Part shown: in pieces, positions 49,722 through 60,837 of the stretch
Layout: every line of letters starts with the position of its first letter
Numbering within the stretch: position 1 is the stretch's first letter
Source of the DNA: Alentia gelatinosa
Taxonomy: Eukaryota > Annelida > Polychaeta > Phyllodocida > Polynoidae
Assembly: GCA_950022655.1 (NCBI GenBank)
Contig: OX465579.1
Span: 49,145,950-49,209,949 of the forward strand
Length of the DNA stretch: 64,000 nt
Reading direction: 5' to 3'
The notes under the pieces: generated by a model
Databases searched by the model: none
Seen by the model: only the letters and a program-made list of their open reading frames with translations
What the model was told of the DNA's origin: nothing
Translations under genes and position numbers: made by a program

Positions 49722-50050
49722 AACCAGCCTTCGTGCCGGAGCTGTGTCGAGTGCACGCCCGCCTGTCCGTTCACCAGAAGGCCCTTCTCAGGGCCCCACA
49801 CACTCACAAAAGTTATTCCGATCGTTGCTCTGTTCCCTTCCGTATTTTCGATTGATCGCTATTTCTCCCTTTCCCACTGCATTGTATTTTGAGGTCCGAT
49901 CACTGGTAAATGGAGGCACGAAATGTTATTGAGTAGAAATAGAGATATCTGTATATTACTATATATCCTGGTTCGGTACCTGTTCTCAGTACTTCTCATA
50001 AAACCGTTTGTTCCCGATTCATCCCGACCATCTGGTCAGTGAGAGTCGGG

Positions 50051-50056
50051 AATAAA
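50051..50056 (+). terminator. Polyadenylation signal of the small gene
   Basis: AATAAA at 330 bp past the stop codon, the first canonical hexamer after it. It predicts a transcript of about 750 nt without introns. It lies just upstream of the tandem duplication that begins at 50117. Confidence 0.55.
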
Positions 50057-50116
50057 ATGTCCATAAGACATCGACATGTAGACTCCCGACGACATCTTCT
50101 ACCTTCTGTAAAACAC

Positions 50117-50726
50117 CCGATTGAGATCAAAGAGAGCGACCGGGAGCCTGATATATATATATAGGCATTAATGCTATATATGCATTAATGCTATATATGC
50201 ATTAATGCTATATATGCATTAATGCTATATATGCATTAATGCTATATAGGCATTAATGCTATATAGGCATTAATGCTATATAGGCAAAGTTTAATAACTG
50301 GTCTGCTGGGGTGGACAGCAATTACCAATCACATTCTTGGTCGTCTTGCCTCCTCGTGGTGCACACCAGATTTGCATGCAAGCATACCAAAAGCTACGAG
50401 GGTGAGGACTTAAGGCCCGGCCGATTGAGATCAAAGAGAGCGACCGGGAGCCTGATATATATATATAGGCATTAATGCTATATATGCATTAATGCTATAT
50501 ATGCATTAATGCTATATATGCATTAATGCTATATATGCATTAATGCTATATAGGCATTAATGCTATATAGGCATTAATGCTATATAGGCAAAGTTTAATA
50601 ACTGGTCTGCTGGGGTGGACAGCAATTACCAATCACATTCTTGGTCGTCTTGCCTCCTCGTGGTGCACACCAGATTTGCATGCAAGCATACCAAAAGCTA
50701 CGAGGGTGAGGACTTAAGGCCCGGCC
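50117..50726. repeat. Perfect 304-bp tandem duplication with internal 17-bp palindromic minisatellite
   Basis: Two units with a 304-bp period (50117-50420 and 50421-50724, with two shared bases after) appear identical base for base. Each contains seven tandem copies of a 17-bp unit, GCATTAATGC plus TATATAT or TATATAG. GCATTAATGC is a perfect 10-bp palindrome, so each unit can form a tiny cruciform, and the spacer is itself alternating TA. The order of TATATAT and TATATAG variants is the same in both copies, so the 304-bp duplication happened after the minisatellite had expanded. Alternatively an assembly error has duplicated one allele. Confidence 0.9.
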
Positions 50727-51387
50727 ACACTGGTGCGATACGATTGTCGCACACCTTTTATAGCCCCATACAGGCCCCCCTCGTCGGGATTTAAGACCCA
50801 TATTGCGATGAATTCTTCGCACCCAATCTCAGGGGAAATTCGGGGTATGCCCCGCTGATGCGATGGATTTGTCGCATCGCTTCTGGTACCGCCTATGTAT
50901 AGGCCTAGTATAGATATACAGCTTCATTTTGATATTCAATAAAGTCAATTATTTTACCTTTCATCCTACACACTTTACAAAGTATCAGAATTACACCTAG
51001 GCTAAGGCACAGCCTGGCATTTTCACAGCTTTCACACCTCCTGAGACCTAACACCTGAATGGAGGCTGACATGTGTGATTGTGATTGACTACATTATTTC
51101 TCATGTACCAGAGGTAAATGTACCTCGGTTTACCTGAGGATAGGAGGACTATATACAAACACAATAGGATATACTCCCTGCCTGTGCGACACATCCGTCG
51201 CACATCATGAACATTTCAAGATGTGCGATGTGATGAATCCATCGCATCGCACATGTGCGCATTCCCGGCCCCACAGGAGCGATTGTGTGCGATGCAACGG
51301 GCGGTGCCGTTTTTATTACCCTTACCCGGCCGTTTACGACTTTTTATTGACTTGCGACAATCGCATCGCATCAGTGGGACTGTGCCT
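50717..51387. mobile_element. Harbinger-like MITE or composite of two copies
   Basis: The left end AGGCCCGGCCACACTGGTGC and right end (reverse complement) AGGCACAGTCCCACTGATGC form imperfect terminal inverted repeats that continue as GCGAT(A/G)CGATTGTCGCA. TTA flanks both ends (50714-50716 and 51388-51390), a 3-bp duplication typical of PIF/Harbinger. An internal left-like end at 51264 (CCCGGCCCCACAGGAGCGA) suggests that 51264-51387 is a second short copy. There is no transposase frame. Confidence 0.6.
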
Positions 51388-51935
51388 TTAGTTCAGTGGT
51401 GAAGAGCACTGGTCTTGTTTGGTCCAAGGTTGTCTGACTTTGTCCCACTGCAGCCACTTTTCTCCTTCACCCCCAGCAGTGGTAGATTTACTGCTATATC
51501 AAAGGCGAATCCTTCTCATACCATGTCATACCATTGGACGTTAAACTTCCCAAACAAACAGACAATTGATAACTTCTGTACCATTTACGATATCAGAAAA
51601 AGGGTTTCAGATATTTAATTGCCTCTGTTTCACCTGCAAATCGATATAAGAAACTTCTAAATCGGGCTGGGGGATAGGTAGCATCGCTATTCAAACGACC
51701 AACTCAGAATCGGTAACAGTCGGTGAAAGGGCGTACATCGAAATCTTAAGGTCGGGAAGAATCGGTCATATCTGACATGGTAGTAATGCCTGACATGTCG
51801 GGAAAAGCAATAAAATCGGGTCGGCGAAGTGCGTACACCTAACCGATTGATGCAGATTGTCACAGACCCGACTGATCCGTCGGGCAAAGGTTGAATCGGG
51901 CACAGCCATCGGGTCGATGTCTTATAGGCTTTAGA

Positions 51936-52085
51936 CATACAGCATTTGACCAACCCAGTACCCAGTCTTTGCACTCCACGTTAAACACACAGAGTCTGAC
52001 CCACCCGGTACCCAGTCTCGGTACTCCATGCAAAACATACATGATCTGACTCACCAGGTACTCAGTCTCAGTACTTCATATATGC
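51936..52085. repeat. Three-unit tandem repeat, 50 bp
   Basis: Three diverged units at an exact 50-bp spacing, anchored by CCAGTACCCAGTCTTTGCAC, CCGGTACCCAGTCTCGGTAC and CAGGTACTCAGTCTCAGTAC. 50 is not a multiple of three, so open frames here are coincidental. Confidence 0.85.
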
Positions 52086-54703
52086 GTCAGGATAAATTCA
52101 GAACGACACTTGGTCGACAAATACGCCACTGTTGTTTGTTACGAAACTCTAACCTAGATATTACCGATGTTCCTTAACGCTTTAAGGACGGCCACCTGTG
52201 GCAGACCTACACACTTGGGGACGGCTACTAGTGACGTACAGTTCTAGGAGACGGGCATTGTCCTCTGAACTCGAAGATTTATCATGTGATGTAATTTGTT
52301 ATCCTTAATATTTTGATTTCCATTCTGTAGAATACAAAAATATGATGTTACACCTACATTCTGTTCAAATTTCAACTAAATTGTTAAGATTTTCCTTTTC
52401 AAAACAATTTTTATAAATATCCAGCAAATAATGCCTTATGGCATTATCCGCCCTAAGAGGGTTAATAATACATGTGTGTGTACGTGCTGTTTAGCGTTCA
52501 CAACAGGAACTCCTCCCTGCGCTGCTATCTGCCTTCAGGTTGGCTCAGACAGTGCGCCCCAATGCTGGAGGTAATAATCCTCGCCGGTTATGGTAAATTA
52601 CAGGGATGCAAGTATTCCGATAAATGACGGACATGCGATTTTAATGTTCGCATGTCCGTCGCATTTATATCATCGAGTTAAAATAACTTACTATTCTTGT
52701 CATATAATTGGTTTTGCTTTATTTCAACCATGGTATTTGGGTTTGAGATCTATATATCCCATGCCATTACTAAATAGAGATACATGTAAAATATATGCTC
52801 GCTCGCTACAATGAAAATCTCAGAATCGAACACTATCTGATACAATATACGCATATGTATCAATTGTAGACGGATCAAAGACGGATGGGGTATTTGATGA
52901 TGTTGTGTTAGAAATGGGGCAGTAGCTATAGCGCCATTCATCCTTATCCCCTCCCTCTTGCTCACCAACCAAGCTCAATCTTACCAACCGCTGCCACAAT
53001 TATTGGAAATTGGCCAGCGATTTGTTGAACAATAGGGCTTTGTGTTCTCACAGTACGAAATTTAACCCAGATCAATCTGGTCGTGGAGGGTTAACAATAT
53101 AACATATATATGAATTAGTTTATGTGGGTGTAACCTCTTCACGGTAGGCTAACATTTGTCGTAAGAGCAAGAAGGTATCAAAGATCGTTGGCCTATCTGC
53201 CCAGTCAGCGTGGAGCCGACTAGACACATCTGTATGATAGGCAGAAAAGACTTAGGTCGGTTTCGTATTTATCCTACCTCGTCTATGCTTTTGTATTACT
53301 TAAAGATAAATATTGAGTCAATGACCAACAGAACTTTTTTTCATAGTAGCTGACATCCTGCTCTCTGATTGGTTAATATTGTTATTACTCTAGTGGCATA
53401 AAAACACTTTATGTCACGGCCTGCCACATAAAATTTCCCTATGTTAAGTCTATGGCGGTTTTTTATTAGGGGTTGGATAAATAGACACACAGGGGGCAGA
53501 CATCACTCTATGAATACAATGATTCTTCATTGTTACTTTGTGGTACAAGAACAGAAACCGAGATTCACAAAAGTATGTGTGGGTTAACCCTTTAACAGCA
53601 GGAAGATGCCTCCAGGCATTCCCTTCGCTACGGCAGGAAGATGCCTCCAGGCATCTTCGAGGCATCAGTGACAATTATATACAAAATTCAATAGATAAAA
53701 AGATAATTGTTTGATTTAAAGGAAATTTTGACAATGTATAAGAGCCATATTGACCTTTGATTTGGTATAATAGAATAAGTTCAGTTACCAAGGTAAATTA
53801 CTTAAATCACATGACACATCACATAACATTGCTATTTCCCCAAAAAGGTGCCTGCCGTAGCAGGGTCGTTTGGGTAGGTAATGCCTGCCGTGTAATGGTG
53901 AGCAGGGAAACTGGGTGCTGCAGGGAAAGGGTTAAGGGGGGGGGGGGGGGGGGGCTAGTCTTTTTGTCCAACTTGTTCTCTATGTCCAACTTGTGGGGCA
54001 GGTTACAACCACCATACCCCCTTTTACCCACGTTCCTGCACAGGGCTGTCTTCCATGTTAACTGTTTTAAATGAATCCATGGGGAATCTATAAGGACGGC
54101 TCCCCTGTGAATGCCTGTTATTAGAGCGTGCTTGCACGCGCTAAATACATCATCTAGAAGTTAGAGTCAGGGTAAGAGTGGTCACATTGAACTTTCAGTG
54201 TGCTTCCAGAAAACTATCCCTTTACTATCTGCATGCTATTCACTGTGATAGTGAGAAGAGAGCAGGGAGCCAGTGTCTCAGGGTCTTCGCGGTGTGCCCA
54301 GCTGACCATGACCAATCACTCAAGACTGAAATACCTCATTGACCCACTGTTACTTGATATGTTTTGTTCATAGACTTAGGCAGTTAGAGAAATGACAAGT
54401 TGACTGGGTGCAGGTGAGTTACAGAAAAACTATCCATAGGCTAAATCTGACTCAAACCTTTTAATTGTTATTCATTTATGATTGCACGCTCATTCATCTG
54501 TGATGAACATACTTTTGGCTCCTAGTATTTTGTTTGCACTACTACCGAAGAAAACGAAGAAAAGAGGATATGTCAAGGGAAAAACACCGACCACGCTGAG
54601 GTGTGGTTTGCTAACGTTGGCATAGTGCTGCCGTCTACCGCCTATTGAATGAACCAGTCGCACCAAGCGGTTGCATTTTGACGTGAAGGCTTTATGGTAG
54701 TAT
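52086..54703. other. Intergenic, no gene seen
   Basis: AT-rich sequence with a short perfect hairpin at 52626-52660, a 22-bp direct repeat at 53598-53619 and 53633-53654 (GCAGGAAGATGCCTCCAGGC plus AT), and a 19-bp poly-G tract at 53936-53954. No exon was supported. Confidence 0.5.
52626..52660. repeat. Perfect 13-bp hairpin
   Basis: GACGGACATGCGA at 52626-52638 and TCGCATGTCCGTC at 52648-52660 are perfect inverted repeats around a 9-nt loop. With a small bulge the arms extend outward through TAAAT / ATTTA. It may be a MITE core or an RNA hairpin; it is too short for a typical pre-miRNA. Confidence 0.7.
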
Positions 54704-54707
54704 TTAA

Positions 54708-55221
54708 AGGGATATCGGACAATTTGGCATAAAGTCAAAACCCATGTCATTTTCCTGAAATTTGAACAGGATAATCTCCAAGTATTGTAGTACATATTTC
54801 TACATTGAAAAGTGGGGTCATTACGCTAGTTTTTGATTAAGAGCTCAATATTATGACAATATTGTAATAGAATATATAGAAATTCTAAGAAGTTGATTTT
54901 CACATAGTAAAATCCATGTCAGTTTCCTTAAACTTTCACAGAAAATAGTAGAAGTATAGTGGTCCACATTTACGTTTTAAAAATCGTAGGTCACCGTCTT
55001 TGTTTTTGAGAGAATTGAAGAAAACCATATTATCAGTATATTTCCTATGTAAGCAGATGTAAATTCGCCTATAATACCTATCATAATTGGATAAACGAGG
55101 AAAAACCCATTAGATTTGCTCGTTATGAATTAGAATATATCACAAGAATCTAGTTTTGACTGATGATTTACAAAATCTAAATATCACCAGGGGGCGCCTG
55201 CGTGAATTGTAGGATATGCCT
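54708..55221. mobile_element. TTAA-flanked MITE (piggyBac-like target site)
   Basis: The ends AGGGATATCGGAC and (reverse complement of the right end) AGGCATATCCTAC match at 10 of 13 positions, and both are flanked by TTAA (54704-54707 and 55222-55225). TTAA duplication is the hallmark of piggyBac targeting. The interior of about 510 bp has no frame. It fits a non-autonomous TTAA-targeting element; the exact superfamily is inferred from the flank only. Confidence 0.55.
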
Positions 55222-55900
55222 TTAAAGACACAATTGAAATGCTTTCCACACAATAATCAATATGTTGGCAGTATTAAAGTAGTACACACTTAGTTTTTCA
55301 ATACCTATTCTACATACCTCACCATATTATACAAGCCAGTTTTCAATGTAATTAAAACTTGTGATGCTGCACGCATATTCTTTTAGTCTTATACCAATAG
55401 CCCATGTGGCAGATTTTACATAATCACATCTGTCGACCGCATATGTCATAGGCCTACTTGTATAAAGCATATATAGCAAATGCATGTATCGTCTGAGCAG
55501 CATTGAGCAATAACCAGTGTATTGCGTATTGTTATGATAATGTCAATTGATTACTTTTTCATCACAGGCCTCGAGAAGTACAATAAACTTATGTCCAACA
55601 TATGATAGACTATTTAATGCATGTTAGGGGTAACCATATAATGCAAAGACAGATCGAAGGCATGGCGTTGAGTAGAGAACACACGGCCACACTAATTTAT
55701 GGGAGTGTTCATTATTTAGGGCAGGGGGTGGGTGAGGGTTTTCCTTGGCGAATCCTTGAAAATTAATTCCCGCCGGGTGAATATCATAAAAGTAATTGTC
55801 CGCCTCCAAAGTCCCTACAATGAAGCATCCCCCAACCTTTGGAAATACATGTACCCCAAAACGAAGTGCCCCCCCCCCCCCAACCACCCGAGCATACACA

Positions 55901-56580
55901 CAGTAAACACAAATACGTGCTACCTACGTAAATTAAGTTTTTGTAGGAATTACGTTGCTTTTTTACGTATTTTTTACGTAAATTCACGTATAAACGTAAA
56001 TTAACGTTTCTAAACTAATTGAATTTATGTAAATATACCAACAGAAAAATACGTAATTTTATGTAAATTATTAAATTATTTTATGTATTTTAGAAACGAA
56101 AATCTACATAACTATATGATTATATATCTCTGGTAGGTTTATTTACATAGAAAGGAAATATTCATTTCGGGATTTCTCTATGAAGTAGGGAAGTGAGTAT
56201 GATTAGCCTTAGCTATACTCGGGTATTCTGTGTACTTTTTCTAGACTTACATTAATATCAACACCACCCACCTGCAGAATGGTGTGGTCCTACCCAACTG
56301 CCAAAATTACCAAAATTAGGATAACTAAACCAACTTTACAGGCCATACCCTCCCCAAGAAGTACACAAAATTGACAGAAACTACTGCCATGCCATCTAGT
56401 AAATTCATGCACATAAACAGAAATTCATGCACGTAAACATAAATTTACGTGAATAAATGCAATGTCAATTATGTGAATTTACGTAAAATTACCATACATT
56501 CTACAGACGTAAGTAAACCTTACGTTTTTACGTAGGGAATTTACCTGTGAGCCACATAGATTTACGTCTTGTGTTTACTG
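55901..56580. mobile_element. Inverted-repeat element rich in ACGTAAA motifs
   Basis: Bounded by the 12-bp inverted ends CAGTAAACACAA (55901-55912) and TTGTGTTTACTG (56569-56580). The interior is filled with TACGTAAATT, ATTTACGT and related motifs in both orientations, concentrated within about 170 bp of each end, consistent with sub-terminal repeats of a DNA transposon. There is no transposase. The target duplication is unclear because the flanks are CA-rich. Confidence 0.6.
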
Positions 56581-57007
56581 GGCACACACATACATTTACA
56601 CACACATACACCTAAACACACACACCTTAACACGCACACACCTAAAAATACACACTTCTTAACACAGACACGTAGTACCATCAAATTAAGTAAATCAAGA
56701 CAGATATGTGAACTCTGGTTTGATACACTGCTGGATGAACGTGATAGGGGAACAACGGGAGGCAATAAAGTTTGCTTTCATTAGTTCAAATATAAAATGA
56801 GTCTTATACACGATCCCATTACATACAGGACAACACATATAACATTCACTAACACACTTATATAAAACATATGCTGCATTCTTCTTAGGACTCATCATGT
56901 ATGGTCTTCTGACCTTTCATAAATCATCCCCTATCATTATATGTAGTATTTCTTTTATCTTCATTTTGGATTTTTCCACTTTATTTTGTTTCTCCATCTA
57001 GTCTGTT

Positions 57008-58082
57008 TCATAGAAACATAGAAAGGTGAATGTCTATAATTCTCCAATTAAGGTTTCGCTTTCTTGAGTTTGATCTCCCTCTAGTGCTATTTGTGTTATT
57101 CTCGAATATGTTCTTTTTATCCAGTGTCCACCATTTTATCAAATTTAACAACTGCCTCGCTCTTCGTATATTCAATTGCCGAACTTTGCATTTTTCACGT
57201 AGTACTTTGATCTCTACATCTCTTGCTTTTTTTATACCCAGAGCAACTCGAAGAGATCAGTATTTGTAATCTATCTCTGTTCTTTTGATTAGTGTTATGA
57301 TAAATATAATCATTATACTCAAGTAGCGGCATTATCATCTGTTCAGAAATCTTTATCGCTGCTTCGTGTGTTAATAAGTATCTTACTTTTGATAATATAA
57401 GAATCTTTCCATTTACTACTTCACTAGCATGGTCTATTTATGCATTGAAGTTTAACCTGTTATCCACTATGTCTCCCAAGTATTTATAATATTCTACTGT
57501 ATCTAACCTCACTTCTTCCATATTTATTCCCATTTTCCTATTCAAACCGTTCCAATTTCCTACCCACATTATTTTTGTCTTTTTATAATAAATCCTAATT
57601 CTATTTGTCTTAGTACAGTTATCCATTTCGTTCAGATCCAGTTCCATCTTTTCTTTTATCTTCTGTTGATTTTCCCCACTAATCATTAAGGCTGCATCAT
57701 CTGCACAAAGAATAAATCTTTTATGATTTATGACATTACAGATACTATTTATGAATTTTTTAAATAAAAGCGGTCCTAACACAGACCCCTGTGGTACTCC
57801 ACATACGATATTACTTTCTTCAGAGATAATATTAAACATTTTAGTTCTAAATATTCTTTGTGTTCAATAGTGTTCTAGTAATTTAACAATTTTTATATCT
57901 AAATTAACATCATATAATTTTTCTATGAGCAATTGATGATTAACACTATCAAAGGCTTTTCGGAAGTCCAAGATTATAATAAAAATTATATTTCTTTCAT
58001 TTAGTTGCTCCTGTAGTTCGTTAATTAACACAAAACAAGCATGTGCGTGCTGCTGATAATTTTGGTGATAAAACATTGATTT
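57008..58082 (-). pseudogene. 5'-truncated, degenerate non-LTR retrotransposon reverse transcriptase
   Basis: On the minus strand the frame contains reverse-transcriptase landmarks: IIILDFRKAFDSVNHQLLIE near 57950-58010, VCGVPQGSVLGPLLF near 57780-57825, and FILCADDAALMI near 57675-57715, where the usual YADD is CADD. EYYKYLGDIVD follows at about 57470. One TGA (57864-57866) and one TAA (57438-57440) interrupt the same frame, and a frameshift near 57240 leads into a basic tail ending at the TGA at 57008. The 5' part (endonuclease, ORF1) is missing, as is usual for truncated LINEs. The motifs suggest the CR1/L2/Jockey side of non-LTR elements; the exact clade is not determined. It is a dead copy. 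Confidence 0.85.
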
Positions 58083-58194
58083 TTACCTCTGATATCATAA
58101 GTCTCTTATTTGCTTAGAATTGGTAATTTAGTAAACTTTTTATCTAATAGGTGGTGTTTCCTTCATCTATACTTTACTGCATTACCACCGACAA

Positions 58195-58299
58195 ACTGAA
58201 AACCCCGCTTAAGGGGGCACCCCGCTTTAGTGTTCCCCTTAAGCGACCACTTGCCTCAGAACGGAGGGTATTCCCTTAAATGGGGTTTTACTGTATTAC
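58195..58299. mobile_element. Short pogo-like palindromic remnant
   Basis: The left end CTGAAAACCCCGCTTAAGGG and the right end (reverse complement) CAGTAAAACCCCATTTAAGG form an inverted repeat of about 105 bp, with TGTTCCCCTTAAGCGACCAC in the middle. The CAGT-A-AACCCC terminus recalls pogo/Tigger-type or related MITEs. There is no coding content. Confidence 0.5.
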
Positions 58300-59270
58300 A
58301 ACAACATTGTTGAGGAAAGGTTTGTTACAAGTGACTGACATTGACTCACCCTGTATGTTTGTTTAATGTAATTCACAACACCATGAGACCTTAAGAATTA
58401 TCAAATCATTATTAACCCTATTCTTTATTGTTGTTGTACCTTTGATCAGTAAGTGTGTGAGGGCACCATGCACTTCTGATCCCACGCTGCAAAAGTGTAA
58501 AGATAAATGAATACTCTACCTTAGTATGTTAATGGCACTTTATTCCAAATACACAATTCCGTAAACATATCCCGAATACATAAGCATTACCAAAATCTTA
58601 CGGATCTAATAACTATATGAGCTAGCTTCCACTCCAAATCAACAGGGACAATTCTACATGACATCATTTTAATATCAAATGACTAAGTAATATACAAAAC
58701 CAATTAACGGTACAAACATGTCAGAATCTCCAGGGGGAGATCCGTGAAAAAAGTCCCATCTATAATCAGGTCAAATTATCATGTACTTCGAAATACGTTT
58801 TTTGAATGTCCATTCATTATCAATCACTCATAATAATCTAATTAATCAGAAATCACTGAAGTATATTTCGCATGCTAAAAACACGGGATGATGTCGAACT
58901 ATGGGTCGGATTTTTTAAACCTGCTAAATTACGCTTTCTTCCTGGGATCAGACACTCAAAAAATAATTTTAGAATACTACTTCTTTTTATATTTTATATT
59001 TGTCTCCTACAACGTACCTTCCAGAAAAACATTATATCAACAAAATCAGACAAATGGTTCAGATTTGAGAGCCTTTTGAAATTGTGAATAATACTGCATG
59101 TTGTCCACCCCCCTAAAATATTTGAAGTTTCAAGAAACATTATAAAAGCTCATAATTTGAGAAAAACTAATATTATATGGTGACATATGTCATATTTGAC
59201 CCAAAACACCTCTATCATATATTAGATTTGAAACAAAAGCTCTGAGCCATATTTGGGTTTGGTCCAGGCA

Positions 59271-59494
59271 GGGGTGTCGGACAACACGCGGGGTGTCGGA
59301 CAACACGTTTTTAAAACTTCTCAGGACAATGACTACAATAATATCAGTCACTATAACCCTTTATATTCTTAATAAAATGATAGAAAGCTACGTTTTTCAA
59401 AGCAAATCACTCAATTACTGATAAGAAACAACCCCAAAATCAGGATTTATATCAGAGCGTGTTGTCCGACACCCCGGGATGTCGGACAACACGT
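59271..59494. repeat. GTGTCGGACAACACG motif cluster
   Basis: Two direct copies of GGGGTGTCGGACAACACG sit side by side at 59271-59307. A perfect 14-bp-arm palindrome, CGTGTTGTCCGACA / TGTCGGACAACACG around CCCCGGGA, lies at 59459-59494. Eroded copies follow at about 59640-59660 and 59829-59848. The motif is GC-rich in otherwise very AT-rich DNA. Its origin is unknown; it could be sub-terminal repeats of a transposon or a protein-binding array. Confidence 0.75.
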
Positions 59495-60378
59495 TTTCAG
59501 TTTTTGTATCACAAGGAGTACATTTTTTTATTCAGGAAAAAAGTAAACTTGGTATCTATAAGTGGTAGGAATACTTAACATATAGAGGGGTATTTGTTAT
59601 TCTATTATGATTATTATTTCTTCTAGACATCTTTTAACGGGCATATTGTCCAACACCCCGATTTTTGGAAAAATATCATCATGGAATCAGAATGTTTTAA
59701 TATCAGAATGGACAATCCCATTGTGTTGAAACTTTCAGGTATCATAGTAGGGATTTTGGTCAACATCTCACATTAAACGAAAATTAATTTCTCATTGTAT
59801 ATTTCATTAATATTATACTCTCAAAATTGGGATGTCAGACAGCATGCTCTAAGGTCTCTCTGTTTGAAAATTTAAAGGTCCTGGATAGCTTTGACCATTT
59901 TAATATTTTTTCAAACTTTTACCAATTTTCAAAACTATATTGTCAACACTTCTCATGACATATGCTTTAAACATGTTGATAAATATAATTGGCTCAAAAT
60001 TGTATCCCCTAGATTTTGAAAAAAGTGAAAATCACTAGAAAATCACTGTTTTTGTTGATTTTCGGAAGGAAATATTCCTCAGAGCTATACAAAACCCTAT
60101 GTTGGAATGAAAGACCATCAAAAGACGCACCAAAAATATCACTTTTACATTGATGAGATACGTTTATACAACATCAACCTTAAATAACCCTATTTTTGGT
60201 AATTAGCAGGTTTTAAAAATCCCACCCCTATGTACTGGCATAAGTCTATACCAAATGACCAACATGTTTGACACTGTTGTGGCCTTAACAAATGTGTAGT
60301 CATCCTGTATGACAATACATGCCCCTTTCTTGTTATTAATTGTGTAGGTGGGTAATACATACACTAACGATTGGCTAT

Positions 60379-60472
60379 GTGTACGAGTGACTGTAATTTC
60401 CTCGTAGTTGACGCTCTCGCTCGGATACTACTACGCGTCAACTATTTGTATATTACGGCCACTCGTACACAA
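60379..60472. mobile_element. Palindromic MITE-like element, copy 2
   Basis: The outer arms are GTGTACGAGTGACTGTAAT and ATTACGGCCACTCGTACAC. The inner arms TAGTTGACGC and GCGTCAACTA lie around CTCGGATACTA. The right arm read on the minus strand matches the left arm of the copy at 11818-11930 almost exactly, including GTAGTA(G/A)TATCCGAGCGA. The family is unidentified. Confidence 0.7.
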
Positions 60473-60620
60473 AATACTCATTGATATCATATCTATGGCA
60501 TGACTCCAATTTCATGAATAAAATGGCTATAATCTGATACTCAAATATCTGTTAGTTTACTTCACACAAAATATTTTAAAAATACATGTATATGCGTTCA
60601 TAATACAGCCAATAAGCCCC

Positions 60621-60626
60621 TTTATT
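60621..60626 (-). terminator. Polyadenylation signal of the DEG/ENaC gene
   Basis: AATAAA on the minus strand about 50 bp beyond the TAA stop at 60673-60675. Confidence 0.6.
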
Positions 60627-60672
60627 CTACCTAGAAAAAGGAGTAGACAGCGATAATTCCTCCGCTTTTCAA

Positions 60673-60837
60673 TTATGATTCATTTACTGGCGTTTTTGGT
60701 CTCCGGCTACGACAAGCCTTGGCCACGAAGATAGCCAGTAGCTCGCCGACCAAGTCGAGCAGCTCGATCAGCGTGAGGAAAGAGGCCCCGACGTACAGCC
60801 CCACCGTACCGCCAAAGTCCGACAGGAACTGAGACGA
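60673..60837 (-). CDS. Last coding exon of a DEG/ENaC sodium channel (TM2 and C-terminus)
   Basis: The acceptor is gtatccgcag before TCG and the stop is TAA. The exon gives 54 residues starting SSQFLSDFGGTVGLYVGAS, followed by FLTLIELLDLVGELL and a basic cytoplasmic tail CRSRRPKTPVNES. The LSDFGG motif leading into a second membrane helix with the G-A-S selectivity filter and LTLIE is diagnostic of the degenerin/epithelial sodium channel family, which includes ASICs and FMRFamide-gated channels. These trimeric plasma-membrane channels carry sodium and are amiloride-sensitive. It joins in phase 0 to the exon at 63024-63099. The subfamily cannot be told from this part. Confidence 0.9.
   Translation of the reverse strand, partial: SSQFLSDFGGTVGLYVGASFLTLIELLDLVGELLAIFVAKACRSRRPKTPVNES

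Larger units (their letters stand above)
58300..60600. other. Intergenic/3' flank of the DEG/ENaC gene
   Basis: AT-rich sequence with no exon. It contains the GTGTCGGACAACACG motif cluster (59271-59850) and the second palindromic element (60379-60472). Confidence 0.5.
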
